A stretch of DNA of 7,516 nt, from NCBI GenBank assembly GCA_002352365.1, contig DEIJ01000012.1:1-7516 (forward strand). The letters are read 5' to 3'. The notes under the pieces were generated by a model. The model was not told the DNA's origin. It was given only the letters and a program-made list of their open reading frames with translations, and searched no databases. Each line of letters starts with the position of its first letter. Positions within the stretch are counted from its first letter, which is position 1. Below are positions 1-6,228 of this stretch, in pieces. The position numbers were made by a program, and so were the translations under genes. This DNA is from Dehalococcoidia bacterium UBA2777 (GTDB lineage: Bacteria > Chloroflexota > Dehalococcoidia > UBA2247 > UBA2777).

Positions 1-1
1 C

Positions 2-2305
2 TGGAAGTATAAATATGTTACCCCGAAGATTCTGGCACGGCTAGCCACAACCCATCTGTTGCAGCCCCCATTTTCTCTCGGCAGAAACGTTCGTCGACAC
101 GTGCCCAAGCTCACAGCAGTTCTTTATGCACGTCTTGAGGCATTAGAAGTCCGGCCGGATGTGCTCCAGGATTTGGCACAAGAAGAACTGGGGGAGGAAC
201 AAGGTTTTTTTTCGCTTGACCAACTAGTCGGGGGGCCACCAAAGTACACCCCGCTGAAGTTTTTGGCAAAATGGCAGCCGGGAGTAACAGCGTATCGATT
301 ACGCCAGTTGCTGGAGCCAGTGTCCATTGATGAACTTCGGGAACGTGCTGACGTTAGGCCTGACTTGGTCTTTGCGCTGAAGCACATCTCGCGGAGAAAG
401 AATGGGTTTGAAGATGCTGAGGCATCTCTGTTTCGACTCGCTCTTGCCGAGAACGAGAGTTGGGCTAACAATGCAACTAGCGTGTGGTCGAGCTTATTCC
501 TTGCAGCGTTAAACTTGACGCACAGGGACTTTGGCCCCCGTCTGGCAATCCTTCGACAGCGCGTTATGACTGGGACAGTGGACTCTCGGCTCGTAGCTTT
601 GAAGGGACTTGCCTCAGCAGTTTCTCGGGAGCATACAGGTCCAGGCTATTCTTCGGATGATACATTAGATGGGCCATGGACTACACCCACGATTGGCCAA
701 GTAGTGCAGGCGAAACTTAATTCCTGGGAATTGCTCAAGGAACCGCTTGTGGACACTGAGCCTGCAGTGGCTGAACAGGCGCGAAAAGTAGCAATAGCTA
801 ACCTCCAAGCTGCCATCCGCTGGGGAGCAGGCGTGTCTGCTGTGAACGTGATAGCAGATACATTGTCGACTTGGGGGGAGAGAGAACTAGCCAGGCTCAG
901 GAAGGAGCTTGACTCGATCAAGGCCTATCACGCAGGTCAATTGGAAGAGGACAGCAAGCTAGGGGTAGCAGTCGCTCGCTTGAGCGCCCTCATTGCACCC
1001 GAGACATTTCACGACCGACTCGTGGACTTGGTCGGGCGATGGTTCCCCGGAGATCAGAATCTTCCAGCAGAAAAGTGTCAGGATTTAGAAGACAGGCTTG
1101 ATAAGGAACTAGCAGCCGAGGGATTGTCACCTCCAACACCGCTGCTTGCTGAGCTAGAGTGGCTGGACACAGAGGAAGCTGTGCGCTCTGTCCCCTTCAT
1201 GGTTCATGTAGGCGCAGTCGATCAGCAGCGCTTGTTACTGGAGCCATTGCTTGAGCGAGTAAAGGCCGGTGGCTCAGTCAACACACTCTCAGCATACCTC
1301 ATTGGTGTGGCTAGGTCGGAGTCTGAGGATGAGGTCGATGAACTGTTGCGCAAATGGCGTGATGATTCACGGCTCGCTCTCATCACACTTCTCACAGTCC
1401 GGCGATTGGGCGCTACAGATGAGCGCATAGAGTGGATTGCTGAGGATTTGGAGAACGGACATCTTGATCCCCAGGCCACCAACTGCTTAACCATGGGGTC
1501 CTGGGGACGAGGTGGAAGCGGCGCGGCAATGAGAAAGCTCATTGAAACCCTCGCCAAATCCGAAGCACCTGTGGCTCAACTGACCGCGCTGGACTTGATT
1601 CTCGATCGTGCCGAGACATGTCCACCCGAAGTCGGTACTCTGGAACCAACTCTCTTGGCAGTTGTACGAGGCCTTGCTTCCCAAAGACTGACAGAGACGG
1701 CAAGCTGCGTCTGGGAACGCGGGTGCAAGCTGCTTCTGACTAGAGGTCATACCGAAACAGCGGTAGATGCAGCTGTGGTGCTTATCAAGTCTACTGAGCA
1801 ATATGGTTCTGATAAAGAGGCATGGAAGGTTCTGTTAGAAGCAGCTCCAGAGATAGTGTGGCGTGCTTTAGCCCTGATTATCGAACCAAGAGATACGGAT
1901 TGGTATCGAGTTGTCCTAGAAGCTGAGACACATAAGTTGGTTTCCCACATTCCACCAGAAGTCATCATGGAGTGGGTTGGAGAGGACAAAGGGCGCTCGC
2001 TGATAGTGGCTCTCCTGTGCCCGGCGCATGAGCACCCGCTCAATGAGTTGGCACGTCAGTTGATTATACGATTCGGCCCGAACAGTCCAGCGGCATGGGA
2101 GCTGGCTGCGAGGGCTCATTCAACCCCTGGGGTAGTCAGCAGTATGAGTGGCTTTGCTAAGACTCAGCTTGAGCATGCCCAAGCCTGGGCAGAGGACCCA
2201 GACACTCAAGTGGCTGAGTGGGGCAAAGCTCGTCTCCAGGAATTTCAAAAGTCCTCTGAAGCTGAATCTGCCCGTGAGGAGTTCGAAGAGCGTCAGGGAA
2301 TGTAG
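2..2305 (+). CDS. Large helical-repeat protein, C-terminal part (5' partial); possible STAND/HEAT-type defence protein
   Basis: The frame is open from base 2 to the TAG at 2303-2305, giving 767 visible codons with no stop upstream. The gene therefore begins outside the window, and the TTG at 59 is probably internal. The visible protein is rich in Leu, Ala, Glu and Trp, and is built of consecutive amphipathic helices like HEAT/TPR-type solenoids. I see no Walker motif, nuclease motif, signal peptide or membrane segment. The first visible residues (WKYKYVTPKILARLA) resemble a winged-helix stretch that follows the ATPase module in some STAND NTPases. The end has a pattern I associate with tails of large bacterial defence-type repeat proteins: a Gly/Ser-rich linker, a 'LEHAQAWAEDPDTQVAEWG' helix pair, then a charged EEFEER tail. 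Both assignments are from memory and unverified. Its codon and base use look more GC-rich than the genes to the right, and an apparent recombinase remnant follows it, consistent with an accessory island. The helical-repeat architecture is fairly secure; the defence role is a guess. Confidence 0.6.
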   Translation, partial: WKYKYVTPKILARLATTHLLQPPFSLGRNVRRHVPKLTAVLYARLEALEVRPDVLQDLAQEELGEEQGFFSLDQLVGGPPKYTPLKFLAKWQPGVTAYRLRQLLEPVSIDELRERADVRPDLVFALKHISRRKNGFEDAEASLFRLALAENESWANNATSVWSSLFLAALNLTHRDFGPRLAILRQRVMTGTVDSRLVALKGLASAVSREHTGPGYSSDDTLDGPWTTPTIGQVVQAKLNSWELLKEPLVDTEPAVAEQARKVAIANLQAAIRWGAGVSAVNVIADTLSTWGERELARLRKELDSIKAYHAGQLEEDSKLGVAVARLSALIAPETFHDRLVDLVGRWFPGDQNLPAEKCQDLEDRLDKELAAEGLSPPTPLLAELEWLDTEEAVRSVPFMVHVGAVDQQRLLLEPLLERVKAGGSVNTLSAYLIGVARSESEDEVDELLRKWRDDSRLALITLLTVRRLGATDERIEWIAEDLENGHLDPQATNCLTMGSWGRGGSGAAMRKLIETLAKSEAPVAQLTALDLILDRAETCPPEVGTLEPTLLAVVRGLASQRLTETASCVWERGCKLLLTRGHTETAVDAAVVLIKSTEQYGSDKEAWKVLLEAAPEIVWRALALIIEPRDTDWYRVVLEAETHKLVSHIPPEVIMEWVGEDKGRSLIVALLCPAHEHPLNELARQLIIRFGPNSPAAWELAARAHSTPGVVSSMSGFAKTQLEHAQAWAEDPDTQVAEWGKARLQEFQKSSEAESAREEFEERQGM

Positions 2306-2389
2306 GAAATGGCTATTTCAGGTAATGGTGAAAACATATGCCCGCATGTGGAGACTGGAGCGATTAGGCCAGAGGGCAAAGGCAGGGAT

Positions 2390-2616
2390 TTAGCCTTGGC
2401 AATTCACATCCTTGATTGTGGCATGACTTCTCATTACTCTTGTTATATGAACCCTAAGCTTGTCCCAGATTACCGCGCTCTGCGCCGTTAGTCCGGGAGC
2501 CAGGTCCTCTAAGATGCAGTAGCCCAATCAGAAGAGCAGCCTGATAATTTGATAAACAGCTTATCTCTCTCGGTAGTTGATGTCTGCTCCATCTGCCTCA
2601 CATCCTCAGCTTTGAG
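2390..2616 (-). pseudogene. Possible decayed tyrosine recombinase/integrase fragment
   Basis: Read on the minus strand, 2616 down to about 2545 gives LKAEDVRQMEQ followed by ERDKLFIKL. This matches the usual integrase lead-in (L-x-A-E-E-V...RDKLLIRLL) just before the catalytic-domain arginine. After a frame change and one TGA, 2527-2498 gives LGYCILEDLA. This aligns with the conserved box LGCRISEALAL, where the catalytic Arg sits in G-C-R. Two single transitions (CGC to TGC, TGC to TAC) would turn the canonical residues into those seen. The frame then stays open to the TAA at 2390-2392, but without recognisable box II residues. The C-terminal HxxR and Tyr are absent. The remnant lies beside a gene that looks like island cargo, which fits, but the identification rests on about 20 matching positions across two frames and is tentative. 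Confidence 0.35.
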
Positions 2617-2730
2617 TTAGGCCTTCACCGCTTACCAGCGGAAGATGCCGCATTGGATAGGGCGAGTTTCCTCTCCAAAGTGAAGGGGATATATTGTCTT
2701 GTGTCCTTAGCGTCTTAACAAGTACACTAC

Positions 2731-2761
2731 TTGATATCCTGGTGGGGGAAGGTGATATACT
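2731..2761 (+). promoter_or_regulatory. Possible sigma70-type promoter for the dehydratase operon
   Basis: TTGATA (2731-2736) and TATACT (2756-2761) resemble -35 and -10 boxes, but the 19-bp spacer is longer than the usual 17. Transcription would begin near 2768, leaving a leader of only about 15 bases that starts at the Shine-Dalgarno AAGAGGTG (2768-2775). No operator or terminator-like leader structure is evident. This is the best candidate immediately upstream of the first operon gene, not a firm call. Confidence 0.3.
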
Positions 2762-2782
2762 ATCCGCAAGAGGTGTTTCACC

Positions 2783-3937
2783 ATGGACGAAATCTTAAAC
2801 CGATTTTATGAAGTCGCCGCAGACCCTTATAAAAGTGTAGAGGGATGGAAGAGAAAAACAGGGAAAAAGGTTATCGGTGTTTTCCCCATGTGGATACCGG
2901 AAGAGATAATCCATGCCGCTGACATACTACCAGCAGTAATATGGAGGGGAAACGAGCCAGTGACCGAGGGGCACGCCCACCTACCGCCCTTTAATTGTGG
3001 CTTGACCCGCAGCTTCGTTGATGATGCAGTGAGAGGAAAACTCGATTTCATGGATGGCATGGTATTCTACCGGATGTGTCTACAGGCAGTAGTTTTGCGG
3101 TTCATAATAGAAAGACATGCTCAGCCACAACCAACTTATCTGGAGCATCTCTACCTCCCTCCAGTTTTTGACCGGTCCCCTTGTCTAAAGGAATTTTTGA
3201 TAGAAGAGTTAGAAACCCTTCAGAGGGGGGTCGAAGGATTAAGTGGGAAAGAAGTTACTGTGGATTCCCTTAACAGGAGTATCAAAATATATAACGAGAA
3301 CCGTGGGCTATTGAGAAGGCTATATCAGCTTAGGAGGGCAAAACCTGGACTACTGAAAGCTAGAGATATATTGGTCATGGTGCACTCTTCAATGCTAATG
3401 CCCAAAGAGGAGCACAGTGAATTGCTAAAGGGAATCTTAGGTGATCTGGAGAAAAAGGAGCCCCCCACGCTTGTTAAAGGAGCAAAAAGGGTGATAGTTT
3501 CAGGATGTCTTTGTCAAACTCCTTCTCTTGACCTCCTAGGCTTAATTGAGGATTCAGGCATGGCAATCATTGACGATGATCTGTATATCGGCTCCAGGTA
3601 TTTTGCAATAGATACCGATGTCAATGGCAATCCTATAGAAGCGCTGGCTGATCGGTATATGAAGGATGAGCCAGTATGTCCCACAAAGGGGGAATGGCAG
3701 AAAAACTGGGGCGATTATCTTATAGATATGGTAAAAAGAAACAATGCCGATGGGGTAATCTCTCTTCTGGTTAAATACTGCCCCCCTCATCTATGTTGGT
3801 ATCCTGCGGTGAGAGAGAAATTGGCTGAGGCAGGAATACCCCATATCTTGATAGAGGTAGAGCATGAAGTTACCTCCTTAGAGCCAGTTAAGACCAGGCT
3901 GGCATCATTTGTGGAGATTATGACAGGGAGGGCGTAA
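2783..3937 (+). CDS. 2-hydroxyacyl-CoA dehydratase / benzoyl-CoA reductase family subunit, small (BcrC/HadC-like)
   Basis: This 384-residue protein belongs to the HGD-D family (PF06050 type), cytoplasmic [4Fe-4S] subunits that pair with a second homologue. They take low-potential electrons from an ATP-driven activator to remove water from (R)-2-hydroxyacyl-CoA or to reduce an aromatic CoA ester. Visible landmarks are GVFPMWIPEEIIHAADILP at residues 32-50; PPFNCGLTRS with Cys72; LDFMDGMVFYRMC with Cys99; SGCLCQTPSLD (240-250) followed by IDDDLYIGSRYF (263-274); KYCPPHLCWYP with Cys333; and EVEHEVTSLEPVKTRL (358-373). Cys72, Cys99 and Cys333 are the likely cluster ligands by family position. 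The length matches BcrC-type subunits (about 380-390). The IPEEIIHAA and DDDLYxGSRYF blocks look closer to BcrC/BadD than to HgdB, but substrate cannot be deduced. The ATG is supported by AAGAGGTG 7 bases upstream. It abuts the next gene with no gap, implying a stoichiometric heterodimer. No frame damage is seen. Confidence 0.9.
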   Translation: MDEILNRFYEVAADPYKSVEGWKRKTGKKVIGVFPMWIPEEIIHAADILPAVIWRGNEPVTEGHAHLPPFNCGLTRSFVDDAVRGKLDFMDGMVFYRMCLQAVVLRFIIERHAQPQPTYLEHLYLPPVFDRSPCLKEFLIEELETLQRGVEGLSGKEVTVDSLNRSIKIYNENRGLLRRLYQLRRAKPGLLKARDILVMVHSSMLMPKEEHSELLKGILGDLEKKEPPTLVKGAKRVIVSGCLCQTPSLDLLGLIEDSGMAIIDDDLYIGSRYFAIDTDVNGNPIEALADRYMKDEPVCPTKGEWQKNWGDYLIDMVKRNNADGVISLLVKYCPPHLCWYPAVREKLAEAGIPHILIEVEHEVTSLEPVKTRLASFVEIMTGRA

Positions 3938-5212
3938 ATGGAACAGAAAGAATATAAGCTGAATATGTTACACACCACCATGGGGATGGGCCCAATGGTA
4001 GATCAACACTGGGCAGAACTGAGGACAGCGAAGCAAAGAGGGGAGAAGGTGGCTTGGGCAGCGGGACCAGGTTTTATACTCCCCTATGCCATGAAAATGA
4101 AATGCCACTTCATGGCCGGCTATTCTTCCTACTGCGCCGGTCGCCGTTGTGGGGATCAGGTGATTGAAGCCGCAGAGTCCGGCGGAGATCTGGTCGATAC
4201 CTGCTCTTACCATAAGCTCCATACTGGCATGTTTTATGCCATTAAGAAAGGTATCCCCATAAAGGAAGAGGTTGTTCTTCCCATGCCTGATTTGATGATC
4301 AGTGCCCGCCTCTGTCCGGAACAATCGCATTATGGTGAGGCACTTCATCAGAGATTTGGGGTTCGTGTCATTGGTATAGATCATCCCATACCACGCAAGA
4401 AGGAAGATTTCCCCAAGATAGAGGAATTTGTGACCAGGGAACATAAGGAGATCCTGATTCCTGTTCTAGAGGAGATATGTGGCAAACCTTTTGATTATGA
4501 TGAGTTGCGGAGGATTTTGAGCGTGTTGAAGGAGACAGCTCTGATAAGGAATGAGTGTTGGGAGTTCTTCAAGAAGAAACCTACCCCATGGACCCTTTGG
4601 GATTACGGCGTTAGTCTTGCCCCGGTAATTTATATGATGGGGAAGCCAGAGGGAGTGACCTACTATCAGAAGCTCAAAGCGGAGCTAGCCGAAAGAGCAG
4701 CCAAAAATATTCCTGCCCTTTCGCCCGACGGGGAAAAATATCGGCTAATGTGGGATGGCTGGTTACCCTGGGCATTCCTGGGGCGCATTATCAGAAAGCT
4801 AGTGCGTTATGGGGCCCTTCCAATTTGTGGTAGATATCCGTGGGAATTTTTCCCTCACCCTGAAGCCTTTGACCCCGAAGCCGAGGACATCATCTATGAC
4901 TTGGTAAAGCAATGGTATAGCGGTCAAGAGATATTGTGGCATGATGGACCTGAGGGTGCTGTGGAACTAAACGGCAAATTGATCGAAGAGTATTCTATTG
5001 ATGGAATAATCTTTTTTACCTCTAAGACTTGTAGGCTGTGGATGGGCCAACAAGACATGATGACTGCTATAGAGAGGAAATATGGCGTTCCCGGCATTAT
5101 CATAGAAGGGGACATGGTGGACTCCAGAATGATTTCCGATGCCCAAATAGACACAAGGCTGCAAGCCCTTTTCGAGAGGATAGACGGGATAAGAAAAAGG
5201 CAGCCTTTCTAG
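3938..5212 (+). CDS. 2-hydroxyacyl-CoA dehydratase / benzoyl-CoA reductase family subunit, large (BcrB/HadB-like)
   Basis: This 424-residue protein is the second HGD-D family subunit and the expected partner of the preceding gene. Landmarks: VDTCSYHKLHTG with Cys89 (86-97); RLCPEQSHYGEAL with Cys126 (124-136); a helical middle with FDYDELRRIL (185-194); ALSPDGEKYRLMWDG (260-274), the region that in BcrB reads as a TPEG...EKYRL segment; YSIDGIIFFTSKTCRLWMGQ with Cys365 (352-371); and DMVDSRMISDAQIDTRLQA (392-410), the usual C-terminal D-x-x-D-S...Q-x-x-T-R-L motif. Cys89, Cys126 and Cys365 are candidate [4Fe-4S] ligands. Length fits BcrB-type subunits (about 430). The ATG directly follows the upstream TAA. 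The Shine-Dalgarno AGGGAGG (3925-3931) lies inside the upstream gene, so translational coupling is likely. The order small subunit, large subunit, activator ATPase recalls bcrC-bcrB-bcrA. The alternative is a HadBC/FldBC-type dehydratase, which the dehydrogenase and CoA-transferase downstream favour. The reading frame is intact. Confidence 0.9.
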   Translation: MEQKEYKLNMLHTTMGMGPMVDQHWAELRTAKQRGEKVAWAAGPGFILPYAMKMKCHFMAGYSSYCAGRRCGDQVIEAAESGGDLVDTCSYHKLHTGMFYAIKKGIPIKEEVVLPMPDLMISARLCPEQSHYGEALHQRFGVRVIGIDHPIPRKKEDFPKIEEFVTREHKEILIPVLEEICGKPFDYDELRRILSVLKETALIRNECWEFFKKKPTPWTLWDYGVSLAPVIYMMGKPEGVTYYQKLKAELAERAAKNIPALSPDGEKYRLMWDGWLPWAFLGRIIRKLVRYGALPICGRYPWEFFPHPEAFDPEAEDIIYDLVKQWYSGQEILWHDGPEGAVELNGKLIEEYSIDGIIFFTSKTCRLWMGQQDMMTAIERKYGVPGIIIEGDMVDSRMISDAQIDTRLQALFERIDGIRKRQPF

Positions 5213-5236
5213 GAGAAGCCCCAAAAGAGGTAATCT

Positions 5237-5467
5237 ATGGTAGTAGCGGGGATTGATGTGGGCTCAGTGCGTACTAAAGCCGTGCTTATGAACGGCGAGC
5301 ATGATATCCTCTCCTTTAATATTCTGAGGAGTGCTTCAGTGTTTAGGGGGATAACAGAGACAGCTATGGTTGAGACATTGAAGTTGTCTGGACTGCAATT
5401 TGATGATATCGGCTATATAATCTCTACCGCATATGGAAGAGCCAGGGTACCTTATAGGGCTTTTTAG
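5237..5467 (+). pseudogene. Activator ATPase of the dehydratase/reductase (HadI/HgdC/BcrA-like), truncated after 76 codons
   Basis: The protein starts AGIDVGSVRTKAVL (residues 4-17), the phosphate-1 loop of the ASKHA/BadF-BcrA ATPase fold. It continues to FDDIGYIISTAYGRARVPY, matching the family's 'DIDYIVATGYGRVNVPF' strand-and-turn before the TEITCHARG segment. At that point the frame turns into RAF and a TAG. Complete activators have about 260 residues (HgdC/HadI) or more (BcrA, about 430). The adenosine and phosphate-2 motifs and the two cysteines that hold the dimer-bridging [4Fe-4S] cluster are therefore missing, and the product cannot work as an activator. No other frame continues the gene, because the minus-strand fragment of another gene begins within about 30 bases. 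The loss is thus a rearrangement rather than a point frameshift. The start is well supported by AAGAGG (5225-5230) 6 bases upstream, and it lies 24 bases after the large subunit, so it was the third gene of this operon. Confidence 0.85.
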
Positions 5468-5482
5468 GTATAATGAGCTACC

Positions 5483-5878
5483 CTATCTTCTCCTCCATGC
5501 ATCAATAGTTTCCAGTAGTGCTTGTATTTCCGTGTCTATCTGTGCCTCAGAGAGCATAGAGGAATCAACCATGTCCACCTTTATCACCACCCTGGTATCC
5601 TGTATTTTCCATCTATGCTCTGTGGTATTTCCCACTGGCCCAGATTCCAAAGCCGACAAGTTCTATAGAGAACATAATTATCCCATCGATGGAATATTCG
5701 TTTGCAAGTTCCGCTACAAGCTCTTCTGCCCCCCATAGTGCATCATGGTACGCTGCTTCTTGCGCCTGCCCAGTATACCATGTTCTAAGTGGCTGGACAT
5801 AACTTTTCGGAGGGAGCCTTCTGTGCTATACTTTCCCTCAATTATCGGAAGCGGGGCAGTGTCAATTGAGTAATATAG
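5483..5878 (-). pseudogene. Inverted, frameshifted C-terminal fragment of a second BcrB/HadB-like dehydratase subunit
   Basis: Reading the minus strand in four successive frames gives one continuous family match to the C-terminal ~130 residues of the intact large subunit. Frame 1 (5878-5789) ends in APLPIIEGKYSTEGSLRKVM, aligning with GALPICGRY. Frame 2 (5789-5667) gives WYTGQ...YHDALWGAEEL and NEYSIDGIIMFS, aligning with WYSGQ...WHDGPEGAVEL and EEYSIDGIIFFTS. Frame 3 (5667-5590) gives RTCRLWNLGQWEIPQSIDGK and YRIPG, aligning with KTCRLWMGQ and KYGVPG. Frame 4 (5590-5483) gives KVDMVDSSMLSEAQIDTEIQ and an ending DAWRRR, then TAG. This aligns with GDMVDSRMISDAQIDTRLQ. At least three frameshifts make it a dead gene. 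It is a diverged paralogue, not a recent copy: nucleotide identity to 4800-5212 is only moderate by eye. The N-terminal two thirds are missing, and the upstream side runs straight into the IS630 remnant, a likely cause or hotspot of the break. Confidence 0.85.
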
Positions 5879-5880
5879 TG

Positions 5881-6175
5881 CGACGCACCTGTCGTGGTTC
5901 GGTTATCAAAACAGAGCCTCGTCAATTTGGATATCGTTAGCCAGTCTGGACAACCCCGTTTGTGCGGCATCACTTATGTCGGGAGAGGCAAATAGAGGTT
6001 AGTGGGCGGACTATTCGCAGAGCTCTGCGAGATACGGGTTACCGCTACAAGCGCCCTCGGTGTGTCGTATCCGGACGCTCTCCTCACTGCCGCCAGGCAA
6101 AAGGGATCTCAAGCGAGGGCTGAAAGGAAGGGGCAACGGCTGGTTTTCCTTACCCAGGCTCAATTTAAGGCAAGG
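5881..6175 (+). mobile_element. IS630-family transposase remnant (N-terminal HTH region, decayed)
   Basis: The frame beginning at 5881 reads IKTEPRQFGYR, a TAG at 5938-5940, then PVWTTPFVRHHL and IEVSGRTIRRALRDTGYRYK, followed by RPR and SPHCRQAKG up to about 6105. This is the classic linker and helix-turn-helix of IS630-type transposases (pattern: FGY...WT...L...GI.VS..TIRR.L...GYR.KRPR). The match then shifts frame at about 6105 to DLKRGL, and shifts again at about 6130 to RLVFLTQAQFK. That aligns with the strand carrying the first catalytic Asp (usually V-F-x-D-E-A-x-F), where D-E has become T-Q. The remaining DDE domain and the element ends are gone, so it is immobile. It separates the inverted BcrB-like fragment from the dehydrogenase gene and records at least one insertion followed by deletion. 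I could not identify terminal inverted repeats or a TA duplication. Confidence 0.7.
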
Positions 6176-6228
6176 ATAGGCCTCTGTATTGAAGTCGTTG
6201 CTGACTATAAAAAAGCGATGGTGTAGAA

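Larger units (their letters stand above)
2306..2782. other. 477-bp gene-poor gap between the island-like gene and the dehydratase operon
   Basis: No intact gene is credible here. The only sizeable plus-strand frame (2309-2491, 60 codons) begins 3 bases after the upstream stop. It is Cys/His/Pro-rich in an unstructured way, resembles no family I know, and lies antisense to a more protein-like remnant. The minus strand at 2390-2616 reads as a decayed tyrosine-recombinase segment (separate entry). The right end holds a possible promoter and the ribosome binding site of the next gene. A GCGC-TCT-GCGC hairpin at 2475-2485 is too short, and lacks the T-run, to be called a terminator. I see nothing else. 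Confidence 0.5.

Noticed and set aside
59..61. TTG as the true start of the first gene
   Set aside because: The frame is open for 19 further codons to the window edge, those codons read as protein-like sequence, and there is no Shine-Dalgarno site before the TTG.
2475..2485. GCGC-TCT-GCGC palindrome in the 2306-2782 gap
   Set aside because: A 4-bp stem, likely by chance, with no T-run or partner repeat.
2309..2491. 60-codon plus-strand frame starting 3 bases after the first gene's stop
   Set aside because: No Shine-Dalgarno site, odd Cys/His/Pro composition, no family resemblance, and antisense to the more protein-like recombinase remnant.
3968..4444. 158-codon minus-strand frame inside the large subunit gene
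   Set aside because: Fully antisense to a well-supported family gene, with no family match of its own.
5433..5738. 101-codon plus-strand frame after the truncated activator
   Set aside because: It is the antisense shadow of the inverted BcrB-like pseudogene and overlaps the activator's end; its residues look random.
6002..6226. 74-codon plus-strand frame with a GTG start
   Set aside because: Its first part is a wrong-frame reading of the IS630 helix-turn-helix region, and only a short later stretch (RLVFLTQAQF) is in the transposase frame. It is not one gene.
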